From NCBI GenBank assembly GCA_017551505.1, contig JAFZLL010000032.1, forward strand, positions 1-64,000: DNA of 64,000 nucleotides, written 5' to 3'. The position numbers were made by a program, and so were the translations under genes. The notes beneath the pieces were generated by a model. That model made no database searches. It saw nothing but the letters and a program-made list of their open reading frames with translations, and was not told where the DNA came from. The DNA is from Eubacteriaceae bacterium. Its GTDB lineage: Bacteria; Bacillota; Clostridia; Eubacteriales; Anaerofustaceae. Of this stretch, positions 36,739-44,965 are shown in pieces (position 1 is the first letter of the stretch; each line of letters opens with the position of its first letter).

Positions 36739-38564
36739 TTTGTTTCTCTCCCTCCTCTGAAGTTGCCGAAACCGAAATGATCGCAGTGCAGGCAGCGTGC
36801 GGATTCCTTGTTTGCCTGCAGGCAGGTCATCTCATGTTCGATGGCGTCAAAATCATGTTTCCGTTCACTGGCCTCCCTCTCGGTCAGATTCACTCTGCCG
36901 TGCTGGGCAACGCTGTTGATCTTCGGTGCGGGAAGGACTACATCCACGGATATTTCGTGATTGAAGCCCAGGAATTCGTCAATGTTTGCTGCAGCTACTT
37001 TGCCTGCTGCGATGGCACGGATTGCTGTGGCGGGCCCGGTGACGCAGTCGCCGCCAGCGAAGACCTTATCATCGTCTACGGTAGTGTCATCGCCTGCAAT
37101 AATGGAGCCTCGTTTGATGGCGATTCCTGATTCTTCGAAGTGGCGGGATTCGATTCCCTGTCCTACGGCGACAACTATAAGATCCGCAGGGATTCGAACT
37201 TCGGGCAGATCTGCTTCCTCCGGGGAAGGCCTGCCTCCAGAGTCGAAGGCGCCGGATACCTGCGGTTTGGCCCACAGTGCTACGGCGTTGCCTTCTTCAT
37301 CCGCTTCGATGCGTACGGGGGCCATCATGGTGAGCAGCTCGACGCCTTCCGCCAGTGCCCCTTCCACTTCTTCAGGAAGAGCGGTCATATCTGCCTGACG
37401 GCGTCTGTATACACAAGTAACTTTCTCCGCTCCAAGACGAACGGAAGAACGGTTTACGTCCATAGCAACATTGCCGCCTCCGATAACGACTACCTTTTTG
37501 CCGGAAAAATCTGGCATCTGGTGGTCGCCTATCCCGCGAAGCAAATCTACTGCGGAGATCACATGGCCGCTTTCCTCGCCTGGGAGCCCTGCCTTGCGGT
37601 CTGTCTGTGCGCCGATGGCGATGTATACTGCATCGTAATCGTTTTTGAGCTGTTCCATTGTGATATCTTTACCGACCTCGAAGTCAGTATGGGCTTCAAT
37701 TCCAGTTGACAGGATCGAAGAGATTTCCTGATCAAGTTTTTCTCTGGGGAACCTGTAGCTGGGGATGCCATAACGGAGCATGCCGCCAAGCTGTTTGTGC
37801 TTTTCGAAAACAGTGACGGAGTGTCCCATAAGACGCAGATAGTAGGCCGCGGAAAGACCGCTGGGTCCTCCTCCGATGATAGCGACCTTTTTGCCCGTAT
37901 CCTCAGCGCAGGGTGGGTTCGGAACGTCTCCTGCCTGGCAGACCGCGAATTTCTTCAGGCCGCGGATATTGATCGGTTCGTCGATCATGCTGCGGCGGCA
38001 GCGGCTTTCGCAGGGGTGCTCGCATATATATGCGCAGGCTGTGGGGAAGGGATTGTCCTTGCGTATCAGCCTGACTGCGTCGGCTGGACGCCCGTCCGCA
38101 ATCAGTGAGATATAGCCAGGGATGTCCACGCCTGCCGGACAAAGGGATATGCATGGAACTGTGTTGTTGTGGGAAGCAAGGCACTGATGATGGAGGATGT
38201 GTTCTTTGAAATCGTCCTCAAATCCGGCCATACCGTTAAGGACCAATGTGGCGGCGTTGAAACCGATGGCACAGTCAGCGGAATCGACGATATTCTTTGC
38301 CGTTGTCTTGATCCTGTCCAAGGTCTCCATGGTCGCTTTGCCGTCAAGTACCTGCTCGAGGAGCTCGGATAACTGTTTCAGTCCGATCCGGCAGGGAGTA
38401 CATTTCCCACAGGATTGGGCATGGCACAGGCTCAGGAAGCTGCGCGTGATGTCGATAGGGCAAAGTCCCGAGGGACTGGCAGCGATGCGGCGCTCCATCC
38501 CCGCATACATGTTGTCCACCAACTCCTGAGCCTGGCTTTTAGTTCTGATCTTAAGTCTGCTCAT
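36732..38564 (-). CDS. NuoF-type iron-sulfur domain fused to a GltD-like NAD(P)/FAD oxidoreductase
   Basis: A 610-residue electron-transfer partner of the hydrogenase. Residues about 1-130 are the NuoF C-terminal [4Fe-4S] domain (SCGKCTPCR and DCAIG) without the NuoF NADH/FMN domain. Residues about 140-560 are glutamate synthase small-subunit-like: two N-terminal Fe-S motifs (CISLCPAGVD, CAYICEHPCESRCRR), an FAD fold (GGGPSGLSAAYYL), and an NAD(P) fold (VIGGGNVAMDVNRSS), ending in FAGGDCVTGPATAIRAIAAGK. A Cys-rich tail (CLQANKESARCLHCDHF) follows. The ATG at 38564 is chosen because AGGAG lies 6 bases before it. It is the first gene of the hydrogenase operon. Confidence 0.9.
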   Translation of the reverse strand: MSRLKIRTKSQAQELVDNMYAGMERRIAASPSGLCPIDITRSFLSLCHAQSCGKCTPCRIGLKQLSELLEQVLDGKATMETLDRIKTTAKNIVDSADCAIGFNAATLVLNGMAGFEDDFKEHILHHQCLASHNNTVPCISLCPAGVDIPGYISLIADGRPADAVRLIRKDNPFPTACAYICEHPCESRCRRSMIDEPINIRGLKKFAVCQAGDVPNPPCAEDTGKKVAIIGGGPSGLSAAYYLRLMGHSVTVFEKHKQLGGMLRYGIPSYRFPREKLDQEISSILSTGIEAHTDFEVGKDITMEQLKNDYDAVYIAIGAQTDRKAGLPGEESGHVISAVDLLRGIGDHQMPDFSGKKVVVIGGGNVAMDVNRSSVRLGAEKVTCVYRRRQADMTALPEEVEGALAEGVELLTMMAPVRIEADEEGNAVALWAKPQVSGAFDSGGRPSPEEADLPEVRIPADLIVVAVGQGIESRHFEESGIAIKRGSIIAGDDTTVDDDKVFAGGDCVTGPATAIRAIAAGKVAAANIDEFLGFNHEISVDVVLPAPKINSVAQHGRVNLTEREASERKHDFDAIEHEMTCLQANKESARCLHCDHFGFGNFRGGRETKW

Positions 38565-38574
38565 AGTCACTCCT

Positions 38575-38594
38575 AACATAAAAATTTTTGTGTT
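38575..38594. promoter_or_regulatory. Near-perfect 20-bp palindrome in the hydrogenase leader
   Basis: AACATAAAAATTTTTGTGTT reads the same on both strands except for one base pair. It lies just upstream of the ribosome site of the first hydrogenase-operon gene and could be an operator or a leader hairpin. The regulator is unknown. Confidence 0.4.
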
Positions 38595-38737
38595 AACTGT
38601 GGTCTCGATCAAAAAACCAGGCTAACAAAAGCAAATCCTTTCGCCGCCGATACACAATCGTTTTCGAAAGGAATTATCCCTTAACGAATGCTGTCCAGGT
38701 CATTCTTGCCCTTGCGATATGAAAAGGGATTGATTTT

Positions 38738-38767
38738 ATTATTCAATATCCATATAATGAATGTCAA
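38738..38767 (-). promoter_or_regulatory. Promoter of the hydrogenase operon
   Basis: On the minus strand TTGACA (38762-38767) and AATAAT (38738-38743) are separated by 18 bp. This implies a leader of about 165 nt before the first gene. The leader contains the hairpin CCTTTCG...CGAAAGG and a 20-bp palindrome. Confidence 0.6.
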
Positions 38768-38777
38768 CAAACAATTT

Positions 38778-38791
38778 CCGACAAATGTCGG
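38778..38791. promoter_or_regulatory. Candidate TetR operator
   Basis: A perfect palindrome (CCGACA-AA-TGTCGG) lies between the divergent hydrogenase operon and the tetR gene, 25 bp before the tetR start and next to the hydrogenase -35. This placement suits shared control by the TetR protein. Confidence 0.55.
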
Positions 38792-38816
38792 GATTTCTCG
38801 CAGGGGAGGCAATGCG

Positions 38817-39368
38817 ATGGATAAAAGAAGAGTTCGGTCAGAGAAAAGCAAAACCGCAATAAAACAAACGTTTCTGGACCTCTTTCGGACGAAAGAACCT
38901 GAAGATATCACTGTTGTCGAGTTATGTAAAAGAGCGGGCATAAACAGGTCCACATTCTACGCTCACTACGAATACATAGAGCTCCTGATCGAAGAGGTGC
39001 TTAGGGACAGCGTTCATGAACTGCTTGCGGGTATGGATACTCAGTGGGAGCTCCCTTTGGAGGACGGAGGTGTCAGCCGGAATAGCATTGCCCTGTATCT
39101 GGATAGTTTTTTGAAAAACTCGACTCTACGGCGTTTCTGCACCTGCGAGAACAGCGGTAAATATATAGCGTCCATCATTCGTGCGCACGTAGAATACTCG
39201 CTGGTTCCTATAGAAGATACCACCAGATACTATGTCGCCTATTTCCATTATGCCGGGGTAATGAATTTTCTTCTGGAATGGATCAAACGCTGGCTGCCGA
39301 TCTCAAAAGAACGTGTGGTAGAGATCATTCATGAGTATTCAAAAAACATGTATAAATCCTGGGAGTAA
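38817..39368 (+). CDS. TetR-family transcriptional regulator
   Basis: A 183-residue regulator. The N-terminal TetR DNA-binding domain contains ITVVELCKRAGINRSTFYAHYEYIELLIEEV (about 34-64). The C-terminal ligand domain resembles the dihydroxyacetone-kinase-regulator-like TetR_C group common in Firmicutes (GVMNFLLEWIKRWLPIS). The ATG at 38817 follows AGGGGAGG (38802-38809); frames reaching further upstream have no such site. It is transcribed away from the hydrogenase operon, with a palindrome in the shared region, so it may control the hydrogenase or itself. The inducer is unknown. Confidence 0.85.
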   Translation: MDKRRVRSEKSKTAIKQTFLDLFRTKEPEDITVVELCKRAGINRSTFYAHYEYIELLIEEVLRDSVHELLAGMDTQWELPLEDGGVSRNSIALYLDSFLKNSTLRRFCTCENSGKYIASIIRAHVEYSLVPIEDTTRYYVAYFHYAGVMNFLLEWIKRWLPISKERVVEIIHEYSKNMYKSWE

Positions 39369-39575
39369 ACAGCTTTCTGTAACGCACTGCTGAAAGAAGG
39401 CCCATATGAGGCAGCATCTGTATTGGAGGAGAAGATGACACGGGATTATCTGCCGCATGCAGTTATACGGGAATGACGGTTCGTTTGAACGACATTTATG
39501 GGGAAAACGTGAAAGCAATGACGGGATCTGCGGAAAACAGATATTGGAAGGATGACGGCGGATTATTGAGATACC

Positions 39576-39605
39576 AAAACGCGGAGGCAAAAACCTCCGC
39601 GTTTT
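39576..39605. terminator. Bidirectional terminator between tetR and the FAD oxidoreductase
   Basis: A perfect 12-bp stem (AAAACGCGGAGG / CCTCCGCGTTTT, loop CAAAAA) lies between convergent genes, with T-runs in both directions built into the stem. The remaining 200 bp between tetR and this element hold no gene. Confidence 0.9.
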
Positions 39606-39627
39606 CCATATGTGTTTTATTCCCGAA

Positions 39628-41112
39628 TCAGCCCTGGCGGTATTTGGCAAATTCTTCAGGATTCTCTCTGGCCTGTTTGGCGATTTCGGTATACAGGCCG
39701 TGATCAAATTCATTGACCAGCTCGGTATAGGCCTTGTCGACCCTGTCGTTTCTCGGCAGAGGAACGTTCTGGTCTACAAGTATGTCCTGAACCTTCTTTA
39801 TATCGACGTCATGGGTCCCTGTATGGTCTGCGACAGCCACGGCAGCGGCTACTCCCGCGGCCTGGCCGGTACCGATGCACTGCGGTATCAGGTTCATCCA
39901 GTCGATGGATACGGCGTCCGCGGAGACGTGGCGGCCGGGGCAGAGCAGGTTGTCGACCTTCTGCGGAAGGATCGTTCCGTAGGGGATTTCAACAGGGGCA
40001 CAGTCATTGATGCGGCAGATGGTGGAATGCCATGCGATTGTATCCGGCTTCTCGATGGCGAAAGCCCAGTCCTTCGGACTCATCATATATTCGCCCTTTA
40101 GACGGTGCGAGCATCTTACACCTGTCTGCGGGGAGATGCTCATCAGATACATATCTCTGTAAGCCCCGGGCACGGCTTTCTTGCAGTATTCAATGACCTT
40201 TCGGATTGTTTTGCGCGTATTGATCTCTGTGTCTGTGAGATCCTTGACCGTGGAGCAGTCTTTGGCAGGATGAGAATTGAAAACAAGACAATTGTTGTTC
40301 GGTTCATCCCAGCTCGGGGGGGACATCCTCATTCCGGCTATCCTGGTGACTTCCTGGCCTACTGCTCTCCATTCATCCGGATGAGCGTATTTCCATTCAA
40401 GCAGATAATCGTTGTTCACGCCGCCGACCCTCCAGGCCAGAGTGGTGGTGGTTGAACGGGTCTTGGGATCCGAAAGGCTCTCATAAGGAGCCCCGCTCTG
40501 ACGGAAGATATCGCCGTCACCGGTGGCGTCTATGACTACTTTGGCAAGGACGGCCTTTCTTCCTTCTTTGCTTTCAAAAATGACGCCTTTGATCACGCCG
40601 TTTTCCATTATCGGGGAAGTGCCCCAGCTGTGGTACATGACTTGGATCCGATCGGATTCCTCCAGGAGCATGTCATCAAGCTCGATCTCCAGCTGAGGTC
40701 CGTCAAAATAGACGCTCCTCACGAGCATTCTTGGATCGGAGGGGCTTACCGTGTCCATCTTATGCTGCCATCTGAACATCAAAGCCTTGTCCTGCTTTCC
40801 TATATCGCCCATCTCCGGGCCCCAGACGCTTCCCGGGGCGTTTTTATCCATGCGGTCGAACCATTCCTCTTGCAGTCCGCGAACGAAGGGGAGTGTTTTC
40901 CATGAGAGCTTGGGCACCATCAGAACATATGCTCCAGTGACATCTCCTCCGGAATAGCCGTAGCGTTCCATAAGGATGATGTTTTTCGCTCCGGCTCTAG
41001 CAGCCGCTATCGCGGCGCTGTGCCCTGCGCTGCCCGAACCGACGACCAGAATGTCGCATTCAGCGTATACCGGTATGTCTCTTGCGCTTTCATGGTACAT
41101 TTTCTCTGTCAT
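39628..41112 (-). CDS. FAD-dependent oxidoreductase (FAD_oxidored family)
   Basis: A 494-residue flavoprotein. The FAD-binding Rossmann motif is CDILVVGSGSAGHSAAIAAARAGAKNIILMER, with the second glycine region GYSGGDVTGAY and a C-terminal FAD motif (LLCPGRHVSADAVSIDWMNLIPQCIGTGQAAG) that matches this family. A mid-protein VIDATGDGDIF stretch is also typical. It has no signal peptide and no haem or iron-sulfur partner gene, and acts alone. The substrate is unknown; family members include enzymes acting on aromatic or xanthan-type compounds. AAGGAGG lies 7 bases before the ATG. Confidence 0.82.
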   Translation of the reverse strand: MTEKMYHESARDIPVYAECDILVVGSGSAGHSAAIAAARAGAKNIILMERYGYSGGDVTGAYVLMVPKLSWKTLPFVRGLQEEWFDRMDKNAPGSVWGPEMGDIGKQDKALMFRWQHKMDTVSPSDPRMLVRSVYFDGPQLEIELDDMLLEESDRIQVMYHSWGTSPIMENGVIKGVIFESKEGRKAVLAKVVIDATGDGDIFRQSGAPYESLSDPKTRSTTTTLAWRVGGVNNDYLLEWKYAHPDEWRAVGQEVTRIAGMRMSPPSWDEPNNNCLVFNSHPAKDCSTVKDLTDTEINTRKTIRKVIEYCKKAVPGAYRDMYLMSISPQTGVRCSHRLKGEYMMSPKDWAFAIEKPDTIAWHSTICRINDCAPVEIPYGTILPQKVDNLLCPGRHVSADAVSIDWMNLIPQCIGTGQAAGVAAAVAVADHTGTHDVDIKKVQDILVDQNVPLPRNDRVDKAYTELVNEFDHGLYTEIAKQARENPEEFAKYRQG

Positions 41113-41210
41113 ATAAGCCTCCTTGAATACTGGATCATCTGTTTTCGTTATTAAACTGACATATACCGAAAAACAGAATAAATCGCTGCTTAAACAAATT
41201 TACCGATTTC

Positions 41211-41239
41211 AATGTAGCACTTTACTATATTAATGTCAA
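41211..41239 (-). promoter_or_regulatory. Promoter of the FAD oxidoreductase gene
   Basis: On the minus strand TTGACA (41234-41239) and TACATT (41211-41216) are separated by 17 bp. Confidence 0.6.
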
Positions 41240-41351
41240 CAGACTGACGAACTTGTTATATTAATCCGTACGGCAGTTTGATTTTAGACATGGAACGTAT
41301 GATGACGCTGTGCTGCGGAGAATAATTAAAGAAAGGTTAAAAGGAATATTT

Positions 41352-41393
41352 TTAGCACTCACTGCTTGACAGTGCTGATAATTCTGTTATAAT
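41352..41393 (+). promoter_or_regulatory. CIRCE element overlapping the hsp20 promoter
   Basis: TTAGCACTC (41352-41360), nine bases, then CAGTGCTGA (41370-41378) matches the HrcA operator TTAGCACTC-N9-GAGTGCTAA with two changes in the right arm. The promoter TTGACA (41366-41371), 16-bp spacer, TATAAT (41388-41393) has its -35 inside the CIRCE, so HrcA binding would block RNA polymerase. Confidence 0.82.
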
Positions 41394-41430
41394 ACAATCG
41401 TAAGTTAAATAAATAAAACATACGGAGGGT

Positions 41431-41823
41431 ATGAAGATGCTTAGAAGATATTATGATTTCGATGATTGGATGGACAATTTCGGGTTCGGAAAGAACACCA
41501 GAGAGAGGATGAGCACCGATATCGTAAAGAAGGATAACGGTTACGAGCTGACGATGGATCTTCCCGGATACGAAAAGAATGACATCAGCATAGATGTCAA
41601 GGACGGATACCTTACGATCAGCGCGGAAAAGAAGAAGGACACCACCAAGGAATCAAAGGATTACGTTTACAAGGAGAGGTTCTTCGGAAAGTGCCAGCGT
41701 CAGTTCTACATTGGCAACGGAATCGATGAGAACCAGATAAAGGCAAAATATGACAACGGCGTGCTGACGCTCGATATCCCCGGCTATCAGGAGCCGCAGA
41801 AGAAGATGATAACAGTCGAATAA
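41431..41823 (+). CDS. hsp20: Hsp20 family small heat-shock protein
   Basis: A 130-residue alpha-crystallin-domain holdase that prevents aggregation of unfolded proteins. The domain spans about residues 33-125 (YELTMDLPGYEKNDISIDVKDGYLTISAE). The conserved A-x-x-x-n-GVLTL motif reads AKYDNGVLTLDIP. The short N-terminal arm and the C-terminal IPGYQ are typical. CGGAGGG precedes the ATG. It is controlled by an HrcA-type CIRCE operator and ends at a shared bidirectional terminator. Confidence 0.95.
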   Translation: MKMLRRYYDFDDWMDNFGFGKNTRERMSTDIVKKDNGYELTMDLPGYEKNDISIDVKDGYLTISAEKKKDTTKESKDYVYKERFFGKCQRQFYIGNGIDENQIKAKYDNGVLTLDIPGYQEPQKKMITVE

Positions 41824-41869
41824 TCAGTTCTTCGATAAGGATCTCGGTAGGATCAATCAAAATATGAAA

Positions 41870-41891
41870 GGGCGGACAAATAAGTCCGCCC
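41870..41891. terminator. Bidirectional terminator between hsp20 and the LCP gene
   Basis: A perfect 8-bp GC-rich stem (GGGCGGAC / GTCCGCCC, loop AAATAA) is followed by TTCTTTTAT on the plus strand. Confidence 0.88.
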
Positions 41892-41906
41892 TTCTTTTAT
41901 TATGCT

Positions 41907-41995
41907 TTAATTCCCGCCTTCTCCGCCGGTATCTCCTCCGTTCTCTCCTCCTGTCTCTCCTCCGTTCTCTCCTCCTGTCTCTCCGCCGTTTTCTC
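41907..41995. repeat. Short tandem repeat encoding the Gly/Glu tail of the LCP protein
   Basis: Imperfect units of 12-24 bp (CTCCGTTCTCTCCTCCTGTC and variants) encode repeats of GGETGGEN at the protein's extracellular end. The number of units may vary between strains by slippage. Confidence 0.75.
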
Positions 41996-43340
41996 CTTCG
42001 TTTCCCTCTGCATCGGGGTCAACGGGAATATCATCCGTTTGAGGGTCCTGAGGGAGCAGGGGTGTTGTGATCCCATACAGCTGTTTGACGATCTTTACTC
42101 TTTTGGCCTGGTTCACGATCCAGTACGAGATTCCGTTCCGGCTTCCGAACATGCCGGGAAATGTCTCGGTATCTATTGATGAGTGGTCAAATTCCATTAC
42201 GGAAAGAGAAAAAGACACTGCCGTTTTGATATCGATGTTCGTCTTTACGCTTTTGTAGGCGAGTTCTATGAGTTTTGGTATTTTGCTGATCTTTGTCTGC
42301 TTGAGCTGTGCGAACAGCGCTTTCAGAAGTTTTTGCTGTACCTTGGTCCTGTCAACATCGCCATTGGGATAATCTCTGATTCTTGCAAGCCACATAAACT
42401 CCCTGCCGTTGTAAACACGATGTCCACCGGGGAAAAGGTACTTCCGGTGGAAGTAGATGGACTCCTGATCCATCTCAACATAGACCCCGCCGATCTCATT
42501 GATAATTTTTGCGGCGGTATCCATGTCCAGGCCGATGTAGTAGTTTATGTTTATGCCCCCCAGAAGGGCGCTGACCGTGTTTTTGAGATATCTGACCCCA
42601 TGGTCGTAGAGCTCCTCCTGGTTTGAAAACTTTTCCCTCCAGGAAGCGTAAGCGAAGCATGAATTTATCTTGTCCTTTCCGGTGGAACCGTTTATATTGA
42701 CGTAGGTATCCCTCGGGATGGAGAGTATAGTTATCTGTTTGGTATTGAAATTTATGGACAATACCATTATGGTGTCAGGGCGGAATACGGTCCATTTGCC
42801 TTCCCGGCTCTCGGATTTGTCGAGCCCGAACAGCAGAATATTGATCGCGCTGGTATCCCCCAAAAGGATGGATGAGTCTATGTTGTCATAAAGAACTTCC
42901 TTTGTTGAGAGTACGCTGAACTTTACATTATCTGCCTGGCCTGCAGAGAAATCATCCTTCAATCCCAGGACTGAGAGCAGCTTTTCGTAATTCTTTGCGG
43001 CATAAACAGCCCCTCCTCCGATAATGGCAAGGACAAGAAATGCGGACACGATTCTTAAAGCGAGAGGCTTTTTCTTCTTTGTCCGGCGCTTTGCCGGTCT
43101 GGAAGGTTTATGAGCTGCAGACCTGCTTTTCGCGGATTGAGCAGATATTGCTTTCTTTGATGACTGTCCGGAAGGAACGGTTCTTTGTTTTGATGCGGAT
43201 GATTTTACCGATGGCTTTCTGCCGTCCGATGGCGCAATGCGGGAAGACATTAACGTTCCGGCAGGTATATTCGCGGGTTTATTTGCCGCACTGCTGGCCT
43301 TCTCCGCGTCATTGACTGTTATATCAGTATGATCAGACAT
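41907..43340 (-). CDS. LytR-CpsA-Psr (LCP) family cell-wall ligase
   Basis: A 477-residue membrane protein that attaches polyprenyl-phosphate-linked glycopolymers to peptidoglycan. It has an Ala/Lys/Ser-rich cytoplasmic tail of about 110 residues, one transmembrane helix (LRIVSAFLVLAIIGGGAVYAA), then the extracellular LCP domain. That domain contains the catalytic-site residues: NILLFGLDKSE (first Asp), RPDTIMVLSIN, and SIPRDTYVNI (the Arg-Asp pair). It ends in a low-complexity Gly/Glu tail of about 32 residues (repeats of GGETGGEN). The ATG at 43340 is preferred since GAGGAGAG precedes it. Confidence 0.92.
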   Translation of the reverse strand: MSDHTDITVNDAEKASSAANKPANIPAGTLMSSRIAPSDGRKPSVKSSASKQRTVPSGQSSKKAISAQSAKSRSAAHKPSRPAKRRTKKKKPLALRIVSAFLVLAIIGGGAVYAAKNYEKLLSVLGLKDDFSAGQADNVKFSVLSTKEVLYDNIDSSILLGDTSAINILLFGLDKSESREGKWTVFRPDTIMVLSINFNTKQITILSIPRDTYVNINGSTGKDKINSCFAYASWREKFSNQEELYDHGVRYLKNTVSALLGGININYYIGLDMDTAAKIINEIGGVYVEMDQESIYFHRKYLFPGGHRVYNGREFMWLARIRDYPNGDVDRTKVQQKLLKALFAQLKQTKISKIPKLIELAYKSVKTNIDIKTAVSFSLSVMEFDHSSIDTETFPGMFGSRNGISYWIVNQAKRVKIVKQLYGITTPLLPQDPQTDDIPVDPDAEGNEGENGGETGGENGGETGGENGGDTGGEGGN

Positions 43341-43601
43341 ATCTCTCCTCAATATATTTATTCTAGCACTGCAATTGCACCTGAACCAAAACAAATGGAA
43401 ATTATAATGATTATCTTATGATTAGAGGCTGTCAGAGAATTCCCCGAAACATACACGCGGAGCTGCTCTGTCAATGGACTTCAAGCCTTATGGCCGAAGG
43501 AAAATTTCCTGTATGGGCGGCATCAGCATCACATTATCGGCTGACAGAGCCGTAAGTGGAAGTTCCTAACCTGATCGCAAACGGTTGCCGTTGGATATGG
43601 A

Positions 43602-44141
43602 ATGATATATAATCCAGATATGGCAATAAAAGAAGCAAAACCGGCTGACGCCAGATCGGAAGTCTGGGAATGGATCAAGACCCTGCTTCTGGCGGCTCTT
43701 ACCGCACTCATCATCAGGATGTTTATTTTCGAGATAGTCGTCGTAAAGCAGTCCAGTATGTTTCCCACGTTGGAGGAGAATCAGAAACTTGGCCTTCTGA
43801 AGACGGCATACTGGTTCAGTGAGCCTGCCCGCGGGGACATAGTAATCATAAGAATCTCGAAAGAGAAGGATTATGTGAAGCGCGTCATAGGGCTCCCCGG
43901 GGAGACAATTGAGATCAAGGACAACAGAGTCTATATCGACGGCGAACTTCTGGAGGAGGATTATCTGCGTAAGGATCTCGTTTATCCCGATTATGGTCCT
44001 GTTAACATCTCGGAAGGCGCCGTTTTCGTTCTGGGGGACAACCGGCCCAACAGTGTGGATTCCCGAAGCATCGGTGAGATAAAAACGGAAAGCATCAAGG
44101 GAAAGATAGTTTTCCGCATACATCCGTTCAGCGGTTTCTGA
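43602..44141 (+). CDS. lepB: Type I signal peptidase
   Basis: A 179-residue membrane-bound serine/lysine protease that removes signal peptides. One N-terminal transmembrane helix (IKTLLLAALTALIIRMFIFEIVVV) is followed by the catalytic Ser52 in SSMFPTL and the general-base Lys93 in DYVKRVIGLPGE. The last box is GDNRPNSVDSRSIG. Size and topology are of the Gram-positive SipS kind. The true start is uncertain: ATG 43602 or ATG 43620; neither has a strong ribosome site. It lies just upstream of the rplU operon but has its own transcript signal. Confidence 0.93.
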   Translation: MIYNPDMAIKEAKPADARSEVWEWIKTLLLAALTALIIRMFIFEIVVVKQSSMFPTLEENQKLGLLKTAYWFSEPARGDIVIIRISKEKDYVKRVIGLPGETIEIKDNRVYIDGELLEEDYLRKDLVYPDYGPVNISEGAVFVLGDNRPNSVDSRSIGEIKTESIKGKIVFRIHPFSGF

Positions 44142-44166
44142 TTTTCCGCTTAATCTCAATATAATC

Positions 44167-44196
44167 TTGACATTAATCTAAAGGTCGTGTTATAGT
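44167..44196 (+). promoter_or_regulatory. Promoter of rplU-prp-rpmA
   Basis: TTGACA (44167-44172), an 18-bp spacer and TATAGT (44191-44196). The start point at about 44203 gives a leader of 100 nt before rplU. Confidence 0.75.
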
Positions 44197-44202
44197 TGTA
44201 TT

Positions 44203-44301
44203 TGCTGTGTTGATCACGGCTTGTATCCGCATGCGCAGGGCTTTAAAGTCTGGAATCAGGCGCCCATCCGCAGCGAGGTTGGACAGTGGAGGTACATTTT
44301 A
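44203..44301 (+). ncRNA. Ribosomal protein L21 leader (candidate)
   Basis: The leader of about 100 nt between the promoter and rplU contains short GC-rich complementary segments (CCGCATGCGC, GGCGCCCATCCGCAGCG). It occupies the place of the L21 leader element known in Firmicutes, where L21 is thought to repress its own operon. The call rests mostly on position and size; the fold was not computed. Confidence 0.5.
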
Positions 44302-44634
44302 ATGTATGCAGTCATCAGGACAGGCGGTAAGCAGTACCGCGTGGAGAAAGGCGATGTGATCAGGGTCGAGCGCATCGCTCTGGAAAATGAAGTTCAGCAG
44401 ACCTATTCTTTCCCGGAAGTCCTTCTTCTGGCAGACGGTGATAATGTCACCGTCGGGAATCCTACAGTCAAAGGCGCCAAAGTCACAGCCAAGATCCTCG
44501 GGCAGGGAAGAAGCAAAAAGGTGGTCGTTTTCAAATTCAGACCGAAGAAAGACTACAGAAGGAAGCAGGGGCATCGTCAGCCGTATACCGAACTGGAGAT
44601 CACCGATGTAGCCCTTGAGGGAGAAGAGGCTTGA
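44302..44634 (+). CDS. rplU: 50S ribosomal protein L21
   Basis: A 110-residue L21. The N-terminus [18 protein letters not shown] and the C-terminal [21 protein letters not shown] motif (split over about 80-100) are characteristic. The ATG at 44302 follows GTGGAGG. A longer upstream in-frame start (44221) lies in the leader RNA and is rejected. prp and rpmA follow, the standard Firmicute order. The stop overlaps the TTG start of prp. Confidence 0.98.
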   Translation: MYAVIRTGGKQYRVEKGDVIRVERIALENEVQQTYSFPEVLLLADGDNVTVGNPTVKGAKVTAKILGQGRSKKVVVFKFRPKKDYRRKQGHRQPYTELEITDVALEGEEA

Positions 44635-44963
44635 TAAAAGCTCATTTCCGCTTCGAATCAGGCACCCAAAAGATCATAGGAGTATCGGTCTCAGGGCATG
44701 CAGGAATGGCGGAATATGGAGACGATATCGTCTGTTCAGCTGTGTCGGCGCTTCTCATCGCAGCGATCAATGGGCTTGACGAGTACGTTCAGACCCAAAC
44801 AGATGTGACTGTGGAGAACGGCAGCACGTCCTTTACGATAAATGAGGAGGACGGCTACAAAAGCATTCAGGCCCAGACGATTGCCAATACGCTGTATCTG
44901 GCCATGTTGGGACTGGAAGACGAATATGAGGACTATATCGAAGTAAGTGTAACGGAGGAATAA
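44631..44963 (+). CDS. prp: Ribosomal-processing cysteine protease Prp
   Basis: A 110-residue protease that cuts the N-terminal extension from L27 in Firmicutes and related phyla. The catalytic residues are His23 in SGHAG and Cys35 in [12 protein letters not shown]. It starts with TTG at 44631, overlapping the rplU stop (TTGA), and is preceded by a GAGGGAGAAGAGG ribosome site; no ATG is available nearby. It lies exactly between rplU and rpmA, and its substrate L27 here carries the cleavage sequence. Confidence 0.95.
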   Translation: MIKAHFRFESGTQKIIGVSVSGHAGMAEYGDDIVCSAVSALLIAAINGLDEYVQTQTDVTVENGSTSFTINEEDGYKSIQAQTIANTLYLAMLGLEDEYEDYIEVSVTEE

Positions 44964-44965
44964 AG

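Noticed and set aside
41907-41995. Possible CRISPR array
   Set aside because: The repeats are short, contiguous, in frame and code for a Gly/Glu tail; there are no spacers.
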